NCBI GenBank assembly: GCA_007131465.1
Contig: SLQN01000255.1
Location: 1-12,057 of the forward strand
Direction of reading: 5' to 3'
Length of the DNA stretch: 12,057 bases
Origin: Paracoccaceae bacterium
Lineage (GTDB): Bacteria > Pseudomonadota > Alphaproteobacteria > Rhodobacterales > Rhodobacteraceae
In this document: in pieces, positions 1 to 7,159 of the stretch
Layout of the letters: each line of letters starts with the position of its first letter
How positions within the stretch are numbered: position 1 is the stretch's first letter
Notes under the pieces: generated by a model
Databases searched by the model: none
What the model was told of the DNA's origin: nothing
What the model saw: the letters and a program-made list of their open reading frames with translations, nothing else
Made by a program: the position numbers and the translations under genes

Positions 1-144
1 CTGGCAGTCGCGGGCGATGCCACCATCCTGCGCCCCGAGATCGGCGCGCTGATCCGCGCCGCCTATGACCCGGTGCTTCCCGCCATGGCAACCGACCCGG
101 CGCACGCATTGCGGCTGGCCGCACGGATAGGGGATGTGCAATGA
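1..144 (+). CDS. 3' end of an unidentified gene, truncated by the window edge
   Basis: Frame 1 is open from the first base to a TGA at 142-144 and gives 47 residues, ending in ARIGDVQ. Its stop overlaps the ybgC ATG at 141 in an ATGA arrangement, the usual sign of translational coupling inside an operon, and the codon use (GC-rich third positions) matches the downstream genes. The visible tail is rich in Ala, Leu, Arg and Pro and looks like a soluble alpha-helical C-terminus, with no motif I can assign. The ruvCAB genes often lie upstream of ybgC-tol in proteobacteria, but this tail does not resemble the RuvB C-terminus as I know it. The product is left unnamed. Confidence 0.6.
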   Translation: MAVAGDATILRPEIGALIRAAYDPVLPAMATDPAHALRLAARIGDVQ

Positions 145-557
145 TCCATACCCACCCCATCCGCGTCTATTACGAGGATACCGACCTTGCGGGCATCGTC
201 TATTATGCCAATTACCTGAAATTCATCGAACGTGGGCGGTCGGAGTGGTTGCGCAGTCTTGGTCTGGATCAGGCCGCGATGAAGGCCGGGGGTGGCGGCG
301 TCTTTGCGGTGCGCCGTGTGGTGGCAGACTATCTCGCGCCCGCGCGGTTCGACGATCTGCTGGACGTGGTCACGGCCCTTGCGGGGCATTCCGGCGCAAG
401 GCTGGTTCTGCACCAGGACGTGCGGCGCGCGGGCGACGTGCTGTTTGCCGCCGACGTGACACTGGTCTGTCTGACGCAGACGGGCCGCCCGCAACGCCTG
501 CCATCGGCGCTGCTGGCCAAAATCGGCAACAACCCTCCAGATAAACCCCAAGAATAA
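141..557 (+). CDS. ybgC: Tol-Pal-associated acyl-CoA thioesterase YbgC
   Basis: This 138-residue protein is a single hotdog-fold domain of the 4-hydroxybenzoyl-CoA thioesterase family and is normal in length. The N-terminal signature YYEDTDLAGIVYYANYLKF (residues 10-28) is diagnostic. The Asp of TD (D15) corresponds to the catalytic Asp of the family, and the GIVYYANY segment forms the start of the hotdog helix and active-site loop. YbgC enzymes hydrolyse acyl-CoA thioesters in the cytoplasm. In E. coli the protein has been linked to phospholipid synthesis enzymes, and its role in the Tol system is still unclear. The ATG overlaps the stop of the upstream gene, with a purine-rich AGGGGA about 8 bases before it. 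It is the usual first gene of tol-pal clusters, which supports the call. Confidence 0.94.
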   Translation: MIHTHPIRVYYEDTDLAGIVYYANYLKFIERGRSEWLRSLGLDQAAMKAGGGGVFAVRRVVADYLAPARFDDLLDVVTALAGHSGARLVLHQDVRRAGDVLFAADVTLVCLTQTGRPQRLPSALLAKIGNNPPDKPQE

Positions 558-567
558 CGCGCTTGTG

Positions 568-596
568 TTGGTCTGACGCTTGTCTTGCTGTATGTT
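568..596 (+). promoter_or_regulatory. Candidate sigma70-type promoter upstream of tolQ
   Basis: In the 87-base gap between ybgC and tolQ, TTGGTC (568-573) is followed after 17 bases by TATGTT (591-596). The -35 keeps the TTG core and the -10 matches 4 of 6 consensus bases. It lies about 50 bases before the tolQ ATG, a reasonable leader. The gap is long for this tightly packed cluster, which fits an internal promoter. This is a pattern match only, and with such a loose consensus a chance match is quite possible. Confidence 0.33.
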
Positions 597-644
597 CTGG
601 ATCAATGCCGCCATCAGAGCGGCCCATCATGAGTGAGCAGGTAT

Positions 645-1343
645 ATGGACCCCACAACGCTGACTTCCGTGCCGGACATTGATTTTTCACTGCTCGGCCT
701 TTTTCTGCGCGCGTCGCTGATCGTGCAGCTTGTGATGATCGCCCTGATCATCGCCTCCTTCTGGTCATGGGCAATTATCATCCAGAAGCATATCCGCTAT
801 CGCCGCGCCCGCGCAGAGGCCGCGGAATTCGAGGCCGCGTTCTGGTCGGGCGAACCGCTGGACGAGCTTTATGACCATATCGGCCCTGCCCCTGCGACAT
901 CGCCGCAGCGCGTGTTTGCCGCCGGCATGACGGAATGGCGGCGCTCGCACAGGGCGGATGGGCGGCTGATCCCTGGTGCTGTGGCCCGGATCGACCGGTC
1001 GATGGATGTCGCCATTTCCAAGGAAGCGCGGGAAATGACCGGCGGGCTGACCTATCTCGCCTCGGTCGGCTCGGCCTCGCCCTTCGTGGGGCTGTTCGGC
1101 ACGGTCTGGGGCATCAAGACCGCGTTCGAGGAAATCGCGCTGGCCGAATCCAGCAATCTGGCCGTGGTCGCGCCCGGTATTGCCGAGGCGCTTCTGGCTA
1201 CCGGGCTGGGGCTTCTGGCCGCGATCCCGGCCACGATCTATTACAACAAGCTGACCGATGACAGCGACGAGATCATTTCGGGGTTCGAGGCGTTTGCGGA
1301 TGAATTCAATACCATCCTGTCGCGCCAACTGGATGCGGCCTGA
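645..1343 (+). CDS. tolQ: Tol-Pal system proton-channel protein TolQ
   Basis: TolQ belongs to the MotA/TolQ/ExbB family and forms the inner-membrane pentamer that, with TolR, turns proton flow into movement of TolA. From the chosen ATG the product has 232 residues, normal for the family. It shows three membrane segments in the expected arrangement: about residues 24-47, a large cytoplasmic loop, then about 134-157 and 174-199. The second contains SVGSASPFVGLFGTVWGI and the third VAPGIAEALLATGLGLLAAIP, the two hallmark channel-lining segments; Thr154 and Thr187 match the conserved polar positions. An in-frame GTG at 633 would add four residues. I prefer the ATG at 645 because it gives a typical N-terminus and has the purine-rich GAGCAGG just upstream. 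The stop is two bases before tolR. Confidence 0.96.
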   Translation: MDPTTLTSVPDIDFSLLGLFLRASLIVQLVMIALIIASFWSWAIIIQKHIRYRRARAEAAEFEAAFWSGEPLDELYDHIGPAPATSPQRVFAAGMTEWRRSHRADGRLIPGAVARIDRSMDVAISKEAREMTGGLTYLASVGSASPFVGLFGTVWGIKTAFEEIALAESSNLAVVAPGIAEALLATGLGLLAAIPATIYYNKLTDDSDEIISGFEAFADEFNTILSRQLDAA

Positions 1344-1345
1344 CC

Positions 1346-1816
1346 ATGGGTGGGCAATTCATCAAGAAAGGCGGCGGGACCGGGCGGCGCAGGCGGCGCG
1401 GCGGTGCGGGCAAGATGTCAGAACTGAACGTAACGCCGATGGTGGACGTTATGTTGGTGCTTCTGATCATCTTCATGGTCGCAGCCCCGATGCTGACTGT
1501 CGGCGTGCCGGTCGAGTTGCCGCGCACATCTGCCGGTGCGCTGCCGGTGGAACAGGAAGAACCGCTTTCGATCACCCTTACTGCCGATGGGGCTGTGCTG
1601 ATCATGTCCACCGAGATCGACCCGGACGACCTGATCCCGCAACTGCGCGCCATTGCCGCAGAGCGGCGCGACAACAAGGTATTTCTGCGCGCGGACGGGG
1701 GCATTGCCTATGCGCGTGTCGTGCAGGTGATGGGTGCGCTGAATTCGGGCGGCTTCAACAATATCGGGCTGGTGACGGAACAGGGCGGGCCGCGCTTTGA
1801 CGGCCCGGGGAACTGA
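1346..1816 (+). CDS. tolR: Tol-Pal system protein TolR
   Basis: TolR is the ExbD/TolR-family partner of TolQ: a single-pass inner-membrane protein with a periplasmic domain. The 156-residue product has a basic, glycine-rich cytoplasmic N-terminus (residues 1-23, including five consecutive Arg), then the conserved SELNVTPMVDVMLVLLIIFMV. Asp34 in that stretch is the protonatable membrane residue required for proton transfer in this family. The segment after the membrane (about 55-150) has the ExbD-like fold signature, including DGGIAYARVVQVMGALNSGGF. The ATG is two bases after the tolQ stop, so translation is probably coupled. The N-terminal basic stretch is longer than in E. coli TolR; similar tails occur in other alphaproteobacterial ExbD/TolR proteins as far as I recall. 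Confidence 0.96.
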   Translation: MGGQFIKKGGGTGRRRRRGGAGKMSELNVTPMVDVMLVLLIIFMVAAPMLTVGVPVELPRTSAGALPVEQEEPLSITLTADGAVLIMSTEIDPDDLIPQLRAIAAERRDNKVFLRADGGIAYARVVQVMGALNSGGFNNIGLVTEQGGPRFDGPGN

Positions 1817-1845
1817 CATCATCAGTGTAGGGGGCCTTCTGGCCA

Positions 1846-3072
1846 ATGGCAGTCGCTAAGGACATTTGGGCACGCATGGACACGGGACAGAAAGTCTCGG
1901 GTGTCGTGCATCTTGGCCTGATTGTCATGGTCATGCTGTCAGATGTGTTTCAGGCCCCGAAGCGCGAGACGCAGATCCCGGTCAGCGACGTGTCGCTTGT
2001 CACCGCCGAAGAATTCGCAGCCCTCAGCCAGCCACGCGCCGACCCGCAACCTGCCCCCGAGCCTGCGCAAGCGCCCGAACCTGTCCCCGAACCGGAAATC
2101 ACACCGCCTGCACCCATCGTGCCCGATCCGGTTGCGCCTGCCCCGGCAGCACCAACACCCCCGCCCCCGCAAGCGCCCGAGCCTGAGCCAGCACCGCAGC
2201 CCGAACCTGCCGAGCAATCGACGGGCGTCGTCTTCTCGCCAATGCCATCGCCCGGTGTCAGCCAGCGCCCGCGCCCCCGCCCTGTCGACCGCGTGGCCCC
2301 GACCCCGTCCGACACCCCGCCAGAGGCGGCCGAGGTGGATATTGCCGCGCAACCCGCTGCGCAGCCGGACGCAGAGGCCCAGACCCCCCTGCCCGAGCAG
2401 GAGCAGGCCGAGACTGCCCCGCCCGAAGCCACCACCGAAATCGTGACCGAAGCCACGGAAACCGATGACGCCGCGACCGAGCGTGCGGCAATGGCCCCCA
2501 CGCTTAGCCAGCGCCCGCGCACGCGGCCTGACCGGCCAACACCAGCGCCGGAACCCCAGACACAGACCGCCGCCGCGCCCACACCGACACCCGCGCCAGC
2601 ACCCACGCCAGCGCCAGCGCCAACACCTGCCCCCACGCCCGCACCGGAACCGGCCCCGGCCCCCAGCGATGCGATTGCCGAAGCGCTCGCCGCGGCCCTG
2701 TCCGAACAACTGTCCAACCCCGGTCCCAGCGCACCGATCTCCAGCAGCGCCGCGCTAAGTGCCGCAGAGGCCGACAGCCTGCGCCTCGCGATCCAGCAAT
2801 GCTGGAATATCGGTGTTCTTTCAACCGATGCCCAGCAGGTGACGGTGACGGTTGCCTTCTCCATGACACCGTCTGCGCGCCATGAGCAGGGGTCAATCCG
2901 GATGGTCGGCGCCTCTGGCGGGTCCGATACGGCTGTGCAACAAGCGTTCGAGGCAGCGCGACGCGCCATAATCCGCTGCGAAGGTGACGGATATGGACTG
3001 CCCCCCGAGAAATATGACGCCTGGCGTGATATAGAGATTTCGTTCAACCCCGAAGGCATGAGGCTCAGATGA
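1846..3072 (+). CDS. tolA: Tol-Pal system protein TolA, proline-rich form
   Basis: TolA spans the periplasm from the TolQR motor to TolB and Pal. The 408-residue product has the three-part TolA layout. It has a short cytoplasmic N-terminus with one membrane segment (about residues 18-35), a long periplasmic middle region (about 60-275), and a C-terminal domain (about 300-408) that matches TolA domain III, including [12 protein letters not shown] and two cysteines (C319, C378) likely to form the conserved disulphide. The middle region is dominated by Pro, Ala, Glu, Gln and Thr, not the Lys/Ala/Glu-rich helix of E. coli TolA, so it should be extended and polyproline-like. Two SQRPR-x-RP boxes lie at residues 139-146 and 221-228. 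A GTAGGGGG lies 11 bases before the ATG; a second ATG at 1876 is possible but less well placed. The last codons overlap the tolB start. Confidence 0.93.
   Translation: MAVAKDIWARMDTGQKVSGVVHLGLIVMVMLSDVFQAPKRETQIPVSDVSLVTAEEFAALSQPRADPQPAPEPAQAPEPVPEPEITPPAPIVPDPVAPAPAAPTPPPPQAPEPEPAPQPEPAEQSTGVVFSPMPSPGVSQRPRPRPVDRVAPTPSDTPPEAAEVDIAAQPAAQPDAEAQTPLPEQEQAETAPPEATTEIVTEATETDDAATERAAMAPTLSQRPRTRPDRPTPAPEPQTQTAAAPTPTPAPAPTPAPAPTPAPTPAPEPAPAPSDAIAEALAAALSEQLSNPGPSAPISSSAALSAAEADSLRLAIQQCWNIGVLSTDAQQVTVTVAFSMTPSARHEQGSIRMVGASGGSDTAVQQAFEAARRAIIRCEGDGYGLPPEKYDAWRDIEISFNPEGMRLR
2578..2661 (+). repeat. Degenerate Pro-Ala/Thr codon repeat inside tolA
   Basis: The stretch encodes residues 245-272 of TolA, an alternation of AP, TP and EP dipeptides built around the unit PAPTP. 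The DNA is a degenerate short repeat of GCGCCA, ACGCCA and ACACCC-type units with varied third positions. This variation suggests the peptide pattern, not the DNA, is kept. Such tracts can change length by slippage or recombination between strains. Confidence 0.8.
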
Positions 3073-4388
3073 TCCGGCTTTTCCAGTTCCTGTCAGTATG
3101 CGCCCTTATTTTGGGCCTGTCCGCCGTATCGCCCGCACAGGCGCAACCCCTGCGGCTGCAGATCACCGAAGGGGTGATCGAACCGATGCCTTTCGCGATG
3201 CCTGCCTTCGTGGCCGAAAACAGCGCAGGCGGGCAGTATTCCGACGCACTCGCGCGGGTGGTTGCGGCCAATCTGTCGAATACGGGGCTGTTTCGCGAAG
3301 TGCCGCCGCAAGCACATATCGCGCGGATCAGCAGCTTTGACGCGGGCGTGAATTATTCCGACTGGCGCGCGATCAATGTCCAGGCGCTGATTACCGGGGC
3401 GGTCTCCGTGTCCGGCAACCGGATGACCGTGAAATTCCGGCTGTTCGATGTGCTGACCGGCCAGCAGGTGGGCCAGGGGCTGCAATTTGCAGGCACGACC
3501 GATAGCTGGCGGCGCATGGCGCACAAGGTCGCCGATGCCGTCTATAGCCGGATCACGGGCGAAAGCGGCTATTTCGACAGCCGCGTCGTGTTCATCAGCG
3601 AATCCGGGTCGCGCGAGAACCGCACCCGCAGGCTGGCGATCATGGATCAGGATGGCGAGAATGTGCAGTTTCTGACCGATGGACGCGCCATGGTGGTTGG
3701 CCCGGCCATCTCGCGTTCGGGCGAGCGCATCCTCTACACAACCTACGAGACAGGCACGCCCCGCATCGCACTGATGAACACCCAGACCGGACAGCGTCAG
3801 CTTGTCGGCGATATTCCGGGTGCGCAGGTCTTTTCGCCCCGTTTCACGCCCGATGGCAGTGGGCTGGTGTTTTCAGCCGCGCGCGGGGGCAATACCGACC
3901 TTTATCGCATGACCTTGGGGACGGGCCAGATTCAGCAACTGACTTCCTCGCCCGCCATCGCGACGGCGCCCAGCTTCTCGCCGGACGGGCGGTTCATCAC
4001 CTTTGAATCGGACCGTTCGGGAACCAGCCAGATCTATATCATGCCCGCTTCGGGGGGCGAGGCGCAGCGGATCAGTTTTGGACAGGGGCGCTATAATACG
4101 CCAGTCTGGTCGCCGCGCGGGGATCTGATTGCCTTCACCAAACAAAATGCCGGGCGCTTTCATATCGGCGTGATGCGCAGAGACGGATCGGAAGAGCGGC
4201 TGCTCACGGCCTCGTTCCTTGACGAAAGCCCGACCTGGGCCCCAAATGGCCGCGTTATCATGTTCACGCGCGAGGCTCAGGGGGGCAATCCGTCGCTCTA
4301 TTCGGTCGATATTACCGGGCGCAACCTGCGGCGCGTTCCAACGCCCGGCCCGGCCTCTGACCCGTCCTGGGGTCCGCTTCTGCCCTGA
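3069..4388 (+). CDS. tolB: Tol-Pal system periplasmic beta-propeller protein TolB
   Basis: TolB is a soluble periplasmic protein that binds Pal through its propeller and TolA through its N-terminus. The 439-residue product starts with a Sec signal peptide (basic MIR, hydrophobic core about residues 4-20, likely cut after SPAQA at residue 25). Residues 27-165 form the N-terminal TolB domain. From about 170 to 435 there is a six-bladed propeller with WD40-like TolB repeats, seen as [16 protein letters not shown] (255-270), [16 protein letters not shown] (301-316), [13 protein letters not shown] (345-357) and [13 protein letters not shown] (388-400). Length is typical. The ATG overlaps the tolA stop by four bases, so its translation should depend on tolA translation. 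Confidence 0.97.
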   Translation: MIRLFQFLSVCALILGLSAVSPAQAQPLRLQITEGVIEPMPFAMPAFVAENSAGGQYSDALARVVAANLSNTGLFREVPPQAHIARISSFDAGVNYSDWRAINVQALITGAVSVSGNRMTVKFRLFDVLTGQQVGQGLQFAGTTDSWRRMAHKVADAVYSRITGESGYFDSRVVFISESGSRENRTRRLAIMDQDGENVQFLTDGRAMVVGPAISRSGERILYTTYETGTPRIALMNTQTGQRQLVGDIPGAQVFSPRFTPDGSGLVFSAARGGNTDLYRMTLGTGQIQQLTSSPAIATAPSFSPDGRFITFESDRSGTSQIYIMPASGGEAQRISFGQGRYNTPVWSPRGDLIAFTKQNAGRFHIGVMRRDGSEERLLTASFLDESPTWAPNGRVIMFTREAQGGNPSLYSVDITGRNLRRVPTPGPASDPSWGPLLP

Positions 4389-4428
4389 TCCAACACTTCA
4401 CAACAACATTCCCGAGGGATGAAACTCC

Positions 4429-4965
4429 ATGAACCTTATGTCCAGATCACTGCTTCTCGTAGCCTGCCTTGCGCTCGCGGCGTGCAACAACCCCCGCGCC
4501 GGAGGAACTTTTGGAAGCGGCGGCGCCGATGGCTTTGGCAATGACGGCTTCTTCGATGCCGGGATCACCACAGGCAATCTGGGCGATCCGAACGACCCGC
4601 GCTCGGTCGCGCATTTCCAGCAGCGGATCGGGGATCGGGTTTTCTTCACTGTGGACAGCTCAAGCCTGACTGAAGAAGGCCGCTCCACTTTGCGCGAACA
4701 GGCCCGCTGGCTGAACACCAACACCCAGTTCTCGATCGTGATGGAAGGCCATGCCGATGAACGTGGCACGCGCGACTACAACATCGCGCTTGGAGAACGT
4801 CGCGCCAATGCCGCGATGCAGTTCCTGATCAGCCAGGGGGTCAGCGCAAACCGTATGCGTGTGGTCAGCTATGGCAAGGACCGCCCCGTCGAAGCCTGCG
4901 CCGCGCAGCGCTGCTGGGATATAAACCGACGCGCGGTCACGGCCATCTCGGGCGTGTCGGGCTGA
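4429..4965 (+). CDS. pal: Peptidoglycan-associated lipoprotein Pal
   Basis: Pal is an outer-membrane lipoprotein that binds peptidoglycan and is recruited to the septum by the Tol motor. The 178-residue product has a lipoprotein signal peptide ending in the lipobox LAAC, so Cys19 is the lipidated residue. A flexible Gly/Asp-rich linker (about 20-65) leads to an OmpA-like C-terminal domain (about 68-178). That domain contains EGHADERGTRDYNIALGERR (106-125) and NRRAV (166-170). D110 and the arginines of NRR occupy the positions that bind the meso-diaminopimelate of peptidoglycan in the family. A clear GAGGGA (4414-4419) sits nine bases before the ATG, stronger than the sites of its neighbours, in keeping with Pal being an abundant protein. 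Two extra cysteines (C157, C162) flank the NRR motif. Confidence 0.97.
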   Translation: MNLMSRSLLLVACLALAACNNPRAGGTFGSGGADGFGNDGFFDAGITTGNLGDPNDPRSVAHFQQRIGDRVFFTVDSSSLTEEGRSTLREQARWLNTNTQFSIVMEGHADERGTRDYNIALGERRANAAMQFLISQGVSANRMRVVSYGKDRPVEACAAQRCWDINRRAVTAISGVSG

Positions 4966-4969
4966 TCTG

Positions 4970-5818
4970 ATGCGCATGATCCGCATTGCCGCGCTGGGCT
5001 GCCTGCTGGCGGGGGTCACTCTCACCCCGCCGCAGGCGCAGGCGCAATCCGATACTGTCGCCGCGTTGCGCAGTGAATTGTCGAACCTGAGCGCTGCAGT
5101 CGCGGATCTGGCGCGCGAGCTTTCGTCGGGGGAGGCTGCCGCGCAGCCCGGTTTCGATGGCGACCTGATCGACCGGGTGGACAGAATCCGCGCGGAACTG
5201 GCACGCCTGACGGCGCGCAGCGAGGAACTGGAATTCCGCATCCGGCGCGCGATTGATGACGCGTCGAACCGGTTGGGCGATCTGGAGTTTCGTCTGACAG
5301 AACTGGAAGGTGGCGACACGACGAACCTGGCGTCCCCGCGTCCGCTGGGGGGCGACACATTGGGCAGCAGCGCGCAAGGTGGTGGCACTTTCGGGGACGG
5401 CGGTTCCTCTGGTCAGGACGAAACGCCGCAGCTTGCCGCCAGTGAAAGCGTGGCCTTTGATGCGGCGCGAGCGCTGGCCGACGCGGGTGACCACGATGCC
5501 GCAGCGACAGCCTTGCAACAATTCCTCGAATTTTATCCCGGCAGCCCGCTGGGCGCGGACGCGAGCCTGCTGCTGGGCGAGATGCACCGCGCGCGCGGTG
5601 CGGAACCCGACGCGGCGCGCGCGTATCTGAATCTCTATCTGGCCGACCCCGACGGGACGGATGCGCCGCGTGCACTTCTGGCACTCGGCGACAGCCTTGG
5701 ACGGCTGGGCCAGCAGGCCGAAGCCTGCGTGATGTTCGACGAATTGCGCGACCGTTTCGCCTTCAGCCCCCAGGCGCAGGAGGCCGAAGATGCACGGCTC
5801 CGGATGAACTGCCCTTGA
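4970..5818 (+). CDS. cpoB: Cell division coordinator CpoB (YbgF), coiled-coil and TPR periplasmic protein
   Basis: CpoB links the Tol machinery with septal peptidoglycan synthases in the periplasm. The 282-residue product has a Sec signal peptide, probably cut after PQAQA at residue 25. A heptad-patterned coiled coil follows at about 28-115, in two parts separated by a short GEAAAQPGFDGD break; in E. coli this region makes CpoB a trimer. A Gly/Ser-rich linker (about 116-155) leads to a C-terminal TPR region (about 159-280) with AFDAARALADAGDHDAAATA and FLEFYPGSPLGADASLLLGE, the YbgF-type repeats. The ATG is four bases after the pal stop; a second ATG at 4976 would remove two residues and is equally compatible with the signal peptide. 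Position right after pal is the standard one for this gene. Confidence 0.93.
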   Translation: MRMIRIAALGCLLAGVTLTPPQAQAQSDTVAALRSELSNLSAAVADLARELSSGEAAAQPGFDGDLIDRVDRIRAELARLTARSEELEFRIRRAIDDASNRLGDLEFRLTELEGGDTTNLASPRPLGGDTLGSSAQGGGTFGDGGSSGQDETPQLAASESVAFDAARALADAGDHDAAATALQQFLEFYPGSPLGADASLLLGEMHRARGAEPDAARAYLNLYLADPDGTDAPRALLALGDSLGRLGQQAEACVMFDELRDRFAFSPQAQEAEDARLRMNCP

Positions 5819-7083
5819 AGGCGTTTTCGCCGGATATCTCGGTGCGTTTCGCCGCCCGGATGGCGCAGCTTGTGCCGGAACGCCCGGTGCGGCTGGGTCT
5901 GGCTGTCTCGGGTGGCAGTGACAGCATGGCACTGATGACGCTGGCGCAGGCTTGGGCAGGGGATACGACGAGCCTGCATGTCGCCACAGTGGATCACCAT
6001 CTGCGCCCCGGTTCTGCGCAAGAGGCGCAGACGGTTGCCACTGCGGCAAAGCGCCTTGGGCTGTCGCATGACACCCTGCACTGGCAGGGCTGGCGCGGGC
6101 GCGGCAACCTTCAGGATGCTGCTCGGCAGGCGCGGCGCGGTTTGCTGGCACAGTGGGCCATCGGACTTGGGCTGGACGCAGTGCTTTTGGGGCACACGCA
6201 GGAAGATCAGGCCGAAACCTTTCTTCTGCGGCTTGCGCGCGGGTCCGGGGTCGATGGGCTGGCGGGAATGCAGGAACATCACCGGGCGGATGGCATCGTC
6301 TGGCTGCGCCCTATGCTGGACCTGTCGCGCACTGACCTGCGCGCATGGCTTGCGACAAATCAGATCGACTGGACTGACGACCCGAGTAACGATGATCCTG
6401 CCTTCGACCGGGTGCGCGCGCGCCAGATGCAGGGCCTGCTCGCTTCGCTGGGGCTGACATCGGAACGGCTTGCCGAAACGGCAGCGCGCATGGCCACGGC
6501 GCGCGTGGTGCTCGACATGGCCGCAGATGCCGCGCAGACGCGACTGCGCCGCGCACAGCATGGCGACATCGCCTTTGATGCCGCGGGGCTTGATGCGCTG
6601 CCCGAAGACCTCCGCACCCGCCTTGTCGCCCGCGCCCTGTGCGAGGTCGCTTCAAAGCCCTATCGCCCGCGCCTGAAGGCCCTGCGCGCGTCGCTGACAG
6701 CGTCACGCGCCACACTGCATGGCTGCGTGATCACCCGCGACAAGGGCGAACTGCGGATTACCCGCGAAGCGTCGGCCGTGCGCGGTCTGCGGGTTCCGCT
6801 GGGGCAGGTCTGGGATAATCGCTGGCGGCTGATCCCGCCCGAGGGAATGCCGACCGACACCGCGCAAATCCGCCTGAGCATTGCTGCTCTTGGTCCCGAT
6901 GGCCTGGCCAGATGCCCGGACCGCAGCCATTGGCGCTTGCCACGCCAATCACTGCTGGCAAGCCCCGGAGTCTGGCGCGATAGCACATTGGTCGCCGCAC
7001 CTTTGGCCGGCCTTGCCCCGGATTGGCACTGCAAACTGTGCCAAAGCGACACGTTGGCAGCAAGCGGGCCGTATTCGCATTGA
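5815..7083 (+). CDS. tilS: tRNA(Ile)-lysidine synthase TilS
   Basis: TilS uses ATP and lysine to convert C34 of the tRNA-Ile with anticodon CAU to lysidine, so that it reads AUA and is charged with Ile. The 422-residue product has the N-type ATP pyrophosphatase domain with the PP-loop SGGSDS at 32-37, followed by VDHHLRPGS (59-67), GHTQEDQAET (126-135) and DPSN with the R-x-R element (189-201), all hallmark TilS motifs. The remaining part (about 220-422) matches the TilS C-terminal domains in size. The chosen TTG at 5815 overlaps the cpoB TGA. An ATG at 5860 would leave only about 16 residues before the PP-loop, shorter than is usual. There is no strong ribosome binding site at either, so translation probably relies on coupling to cpoB. 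Confidence 0.94.
   Translation: MKAFSPDISVRFAARMAQLVPERPVRLGLAVSGGSDSMALMTLAQAWAGDTTSLHVATVDHHLRPGSAQEAQTVATAAKRLGLSHDTLHWQGWRGRGNLQDAARQARRGLLAQWAIGLGLDAVLLGHTQEDQAETFLLRLARGSGVDGLAGMQEHHRADGIVWLRPMLDLSRTDLRAWLATNQIDWTDDPSNDDPAFDRVRARQMQGLLASLGLTSERLAETAARMATARVVLDMAADAAQTRLRRAQHGDIAFDAAGLDALPEDLRTRLVARALCEVASKPYRPRLKALRASLTASRATLHGCVITRDKGELRITREASAVRGLRVPLGQVWDNRWRLIPPEGMPTDTAQIRLSIAALGPDGLARCPDRSHWRLPRQSLLASPGVWRDSTLVAAPLAGLAPDWHCKLCQSDTLAASGPYSH
7023..7044. repeat. 7-bp inverted repeat near the end of tilS
   Basis: TTGGCAC (7023-7029) and GTGCCAA (7038-7044) are perfect inverted repeats separated by eight bases. The site is inside the last 20 codons of tilS and about 115 bases before ftsH. 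There is no following T-run, so it does not look like a terminator. The spacing of GG and GC does not fit a sigma54 promoter. It may be a protein-binding dyad, an RNA hairpin, or chance. Confidence 0.4.
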
Positions 7084-7107
7084 ATGCCCGCCCCGAATTG
7101 CTATGTT
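7080..7107 (+). promoter_or_regulatory. Candidate promoter for ftsH
   Basis: TTGAAT (7080-7085), overlapping the tilS stop, is followed after 16 bases by TATGTT (7102-7107). Each hexamer matches 4 of 6 sigma70 consensus bases. Initiation would fall near 7114, leaving a leader of about 45 bases before the ftsH GTG. ftsH is often heat-shock controlled in proteobacteria; I do not see a clear sigma32-type -10 (CCCCAT-like), so the sigma factor is uncertain. Confidence 0.38.
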
Positions 7108-7145
7108 ACACGTGAGAGGGTGCAGCCGCGCCAAGCACAGATGAC

Positions 7146-7154
7146 AAGAGGAGA
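7146..7154 (+). promoter_or_regulatory. Strong ribosome binding site fixing the GTG start of ftsH
   Basis: AAGAGGAGA is highly complementary to the 3' end of 16S rRNA and lies five bases before GTG at 7160-7162. It decides the non-ATG start and suggests that ftsH is translated independently of tilS. Confidence 0.8.
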
Positions 7155-7159
7155 CGCCC

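Noticed and set aside
2578..2661. CRISPR array or tandem-repeat locus in tolA
   Set aside because: The units are short, degenerate and in frame, encode a Pro-Ala/Thr tract, and have no spacer structure.
1939..3059. Long minus-strand open frames opposite tolA (up to 369 residues)
   Set aside because: They are rich in Gly, Ala, Arg and Ser as expected from the complement of Pro-rich GC-rich codons, lack a plausible ribosome binding site and resemble no family. They lie opposite a clearly real gene.
4970..5010. CpoB as a lipoprotein because of Cys11 in its signal peptide
   Set aside because: The residues before the Cys are A-L-G with no Leu at -3, and the hydrophobic core continues past it to a good signal peptidase I site at AQA.
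4937..6151. 404-residue minus-strand open frame opposite pal, cpoB and tilS
   Set aside because: It spans three real genes, has no recognisable domain, and is explained by the high GC third-position bias of the + strand genes.
7023..7044. Sigma54 promoter suggested by TTGGCAC
   Set aside because: The -24 element TGGCAC is present, but no GC dinucleotide lies at the required 12-base spacing, and the sequence is better explained as a dyad.
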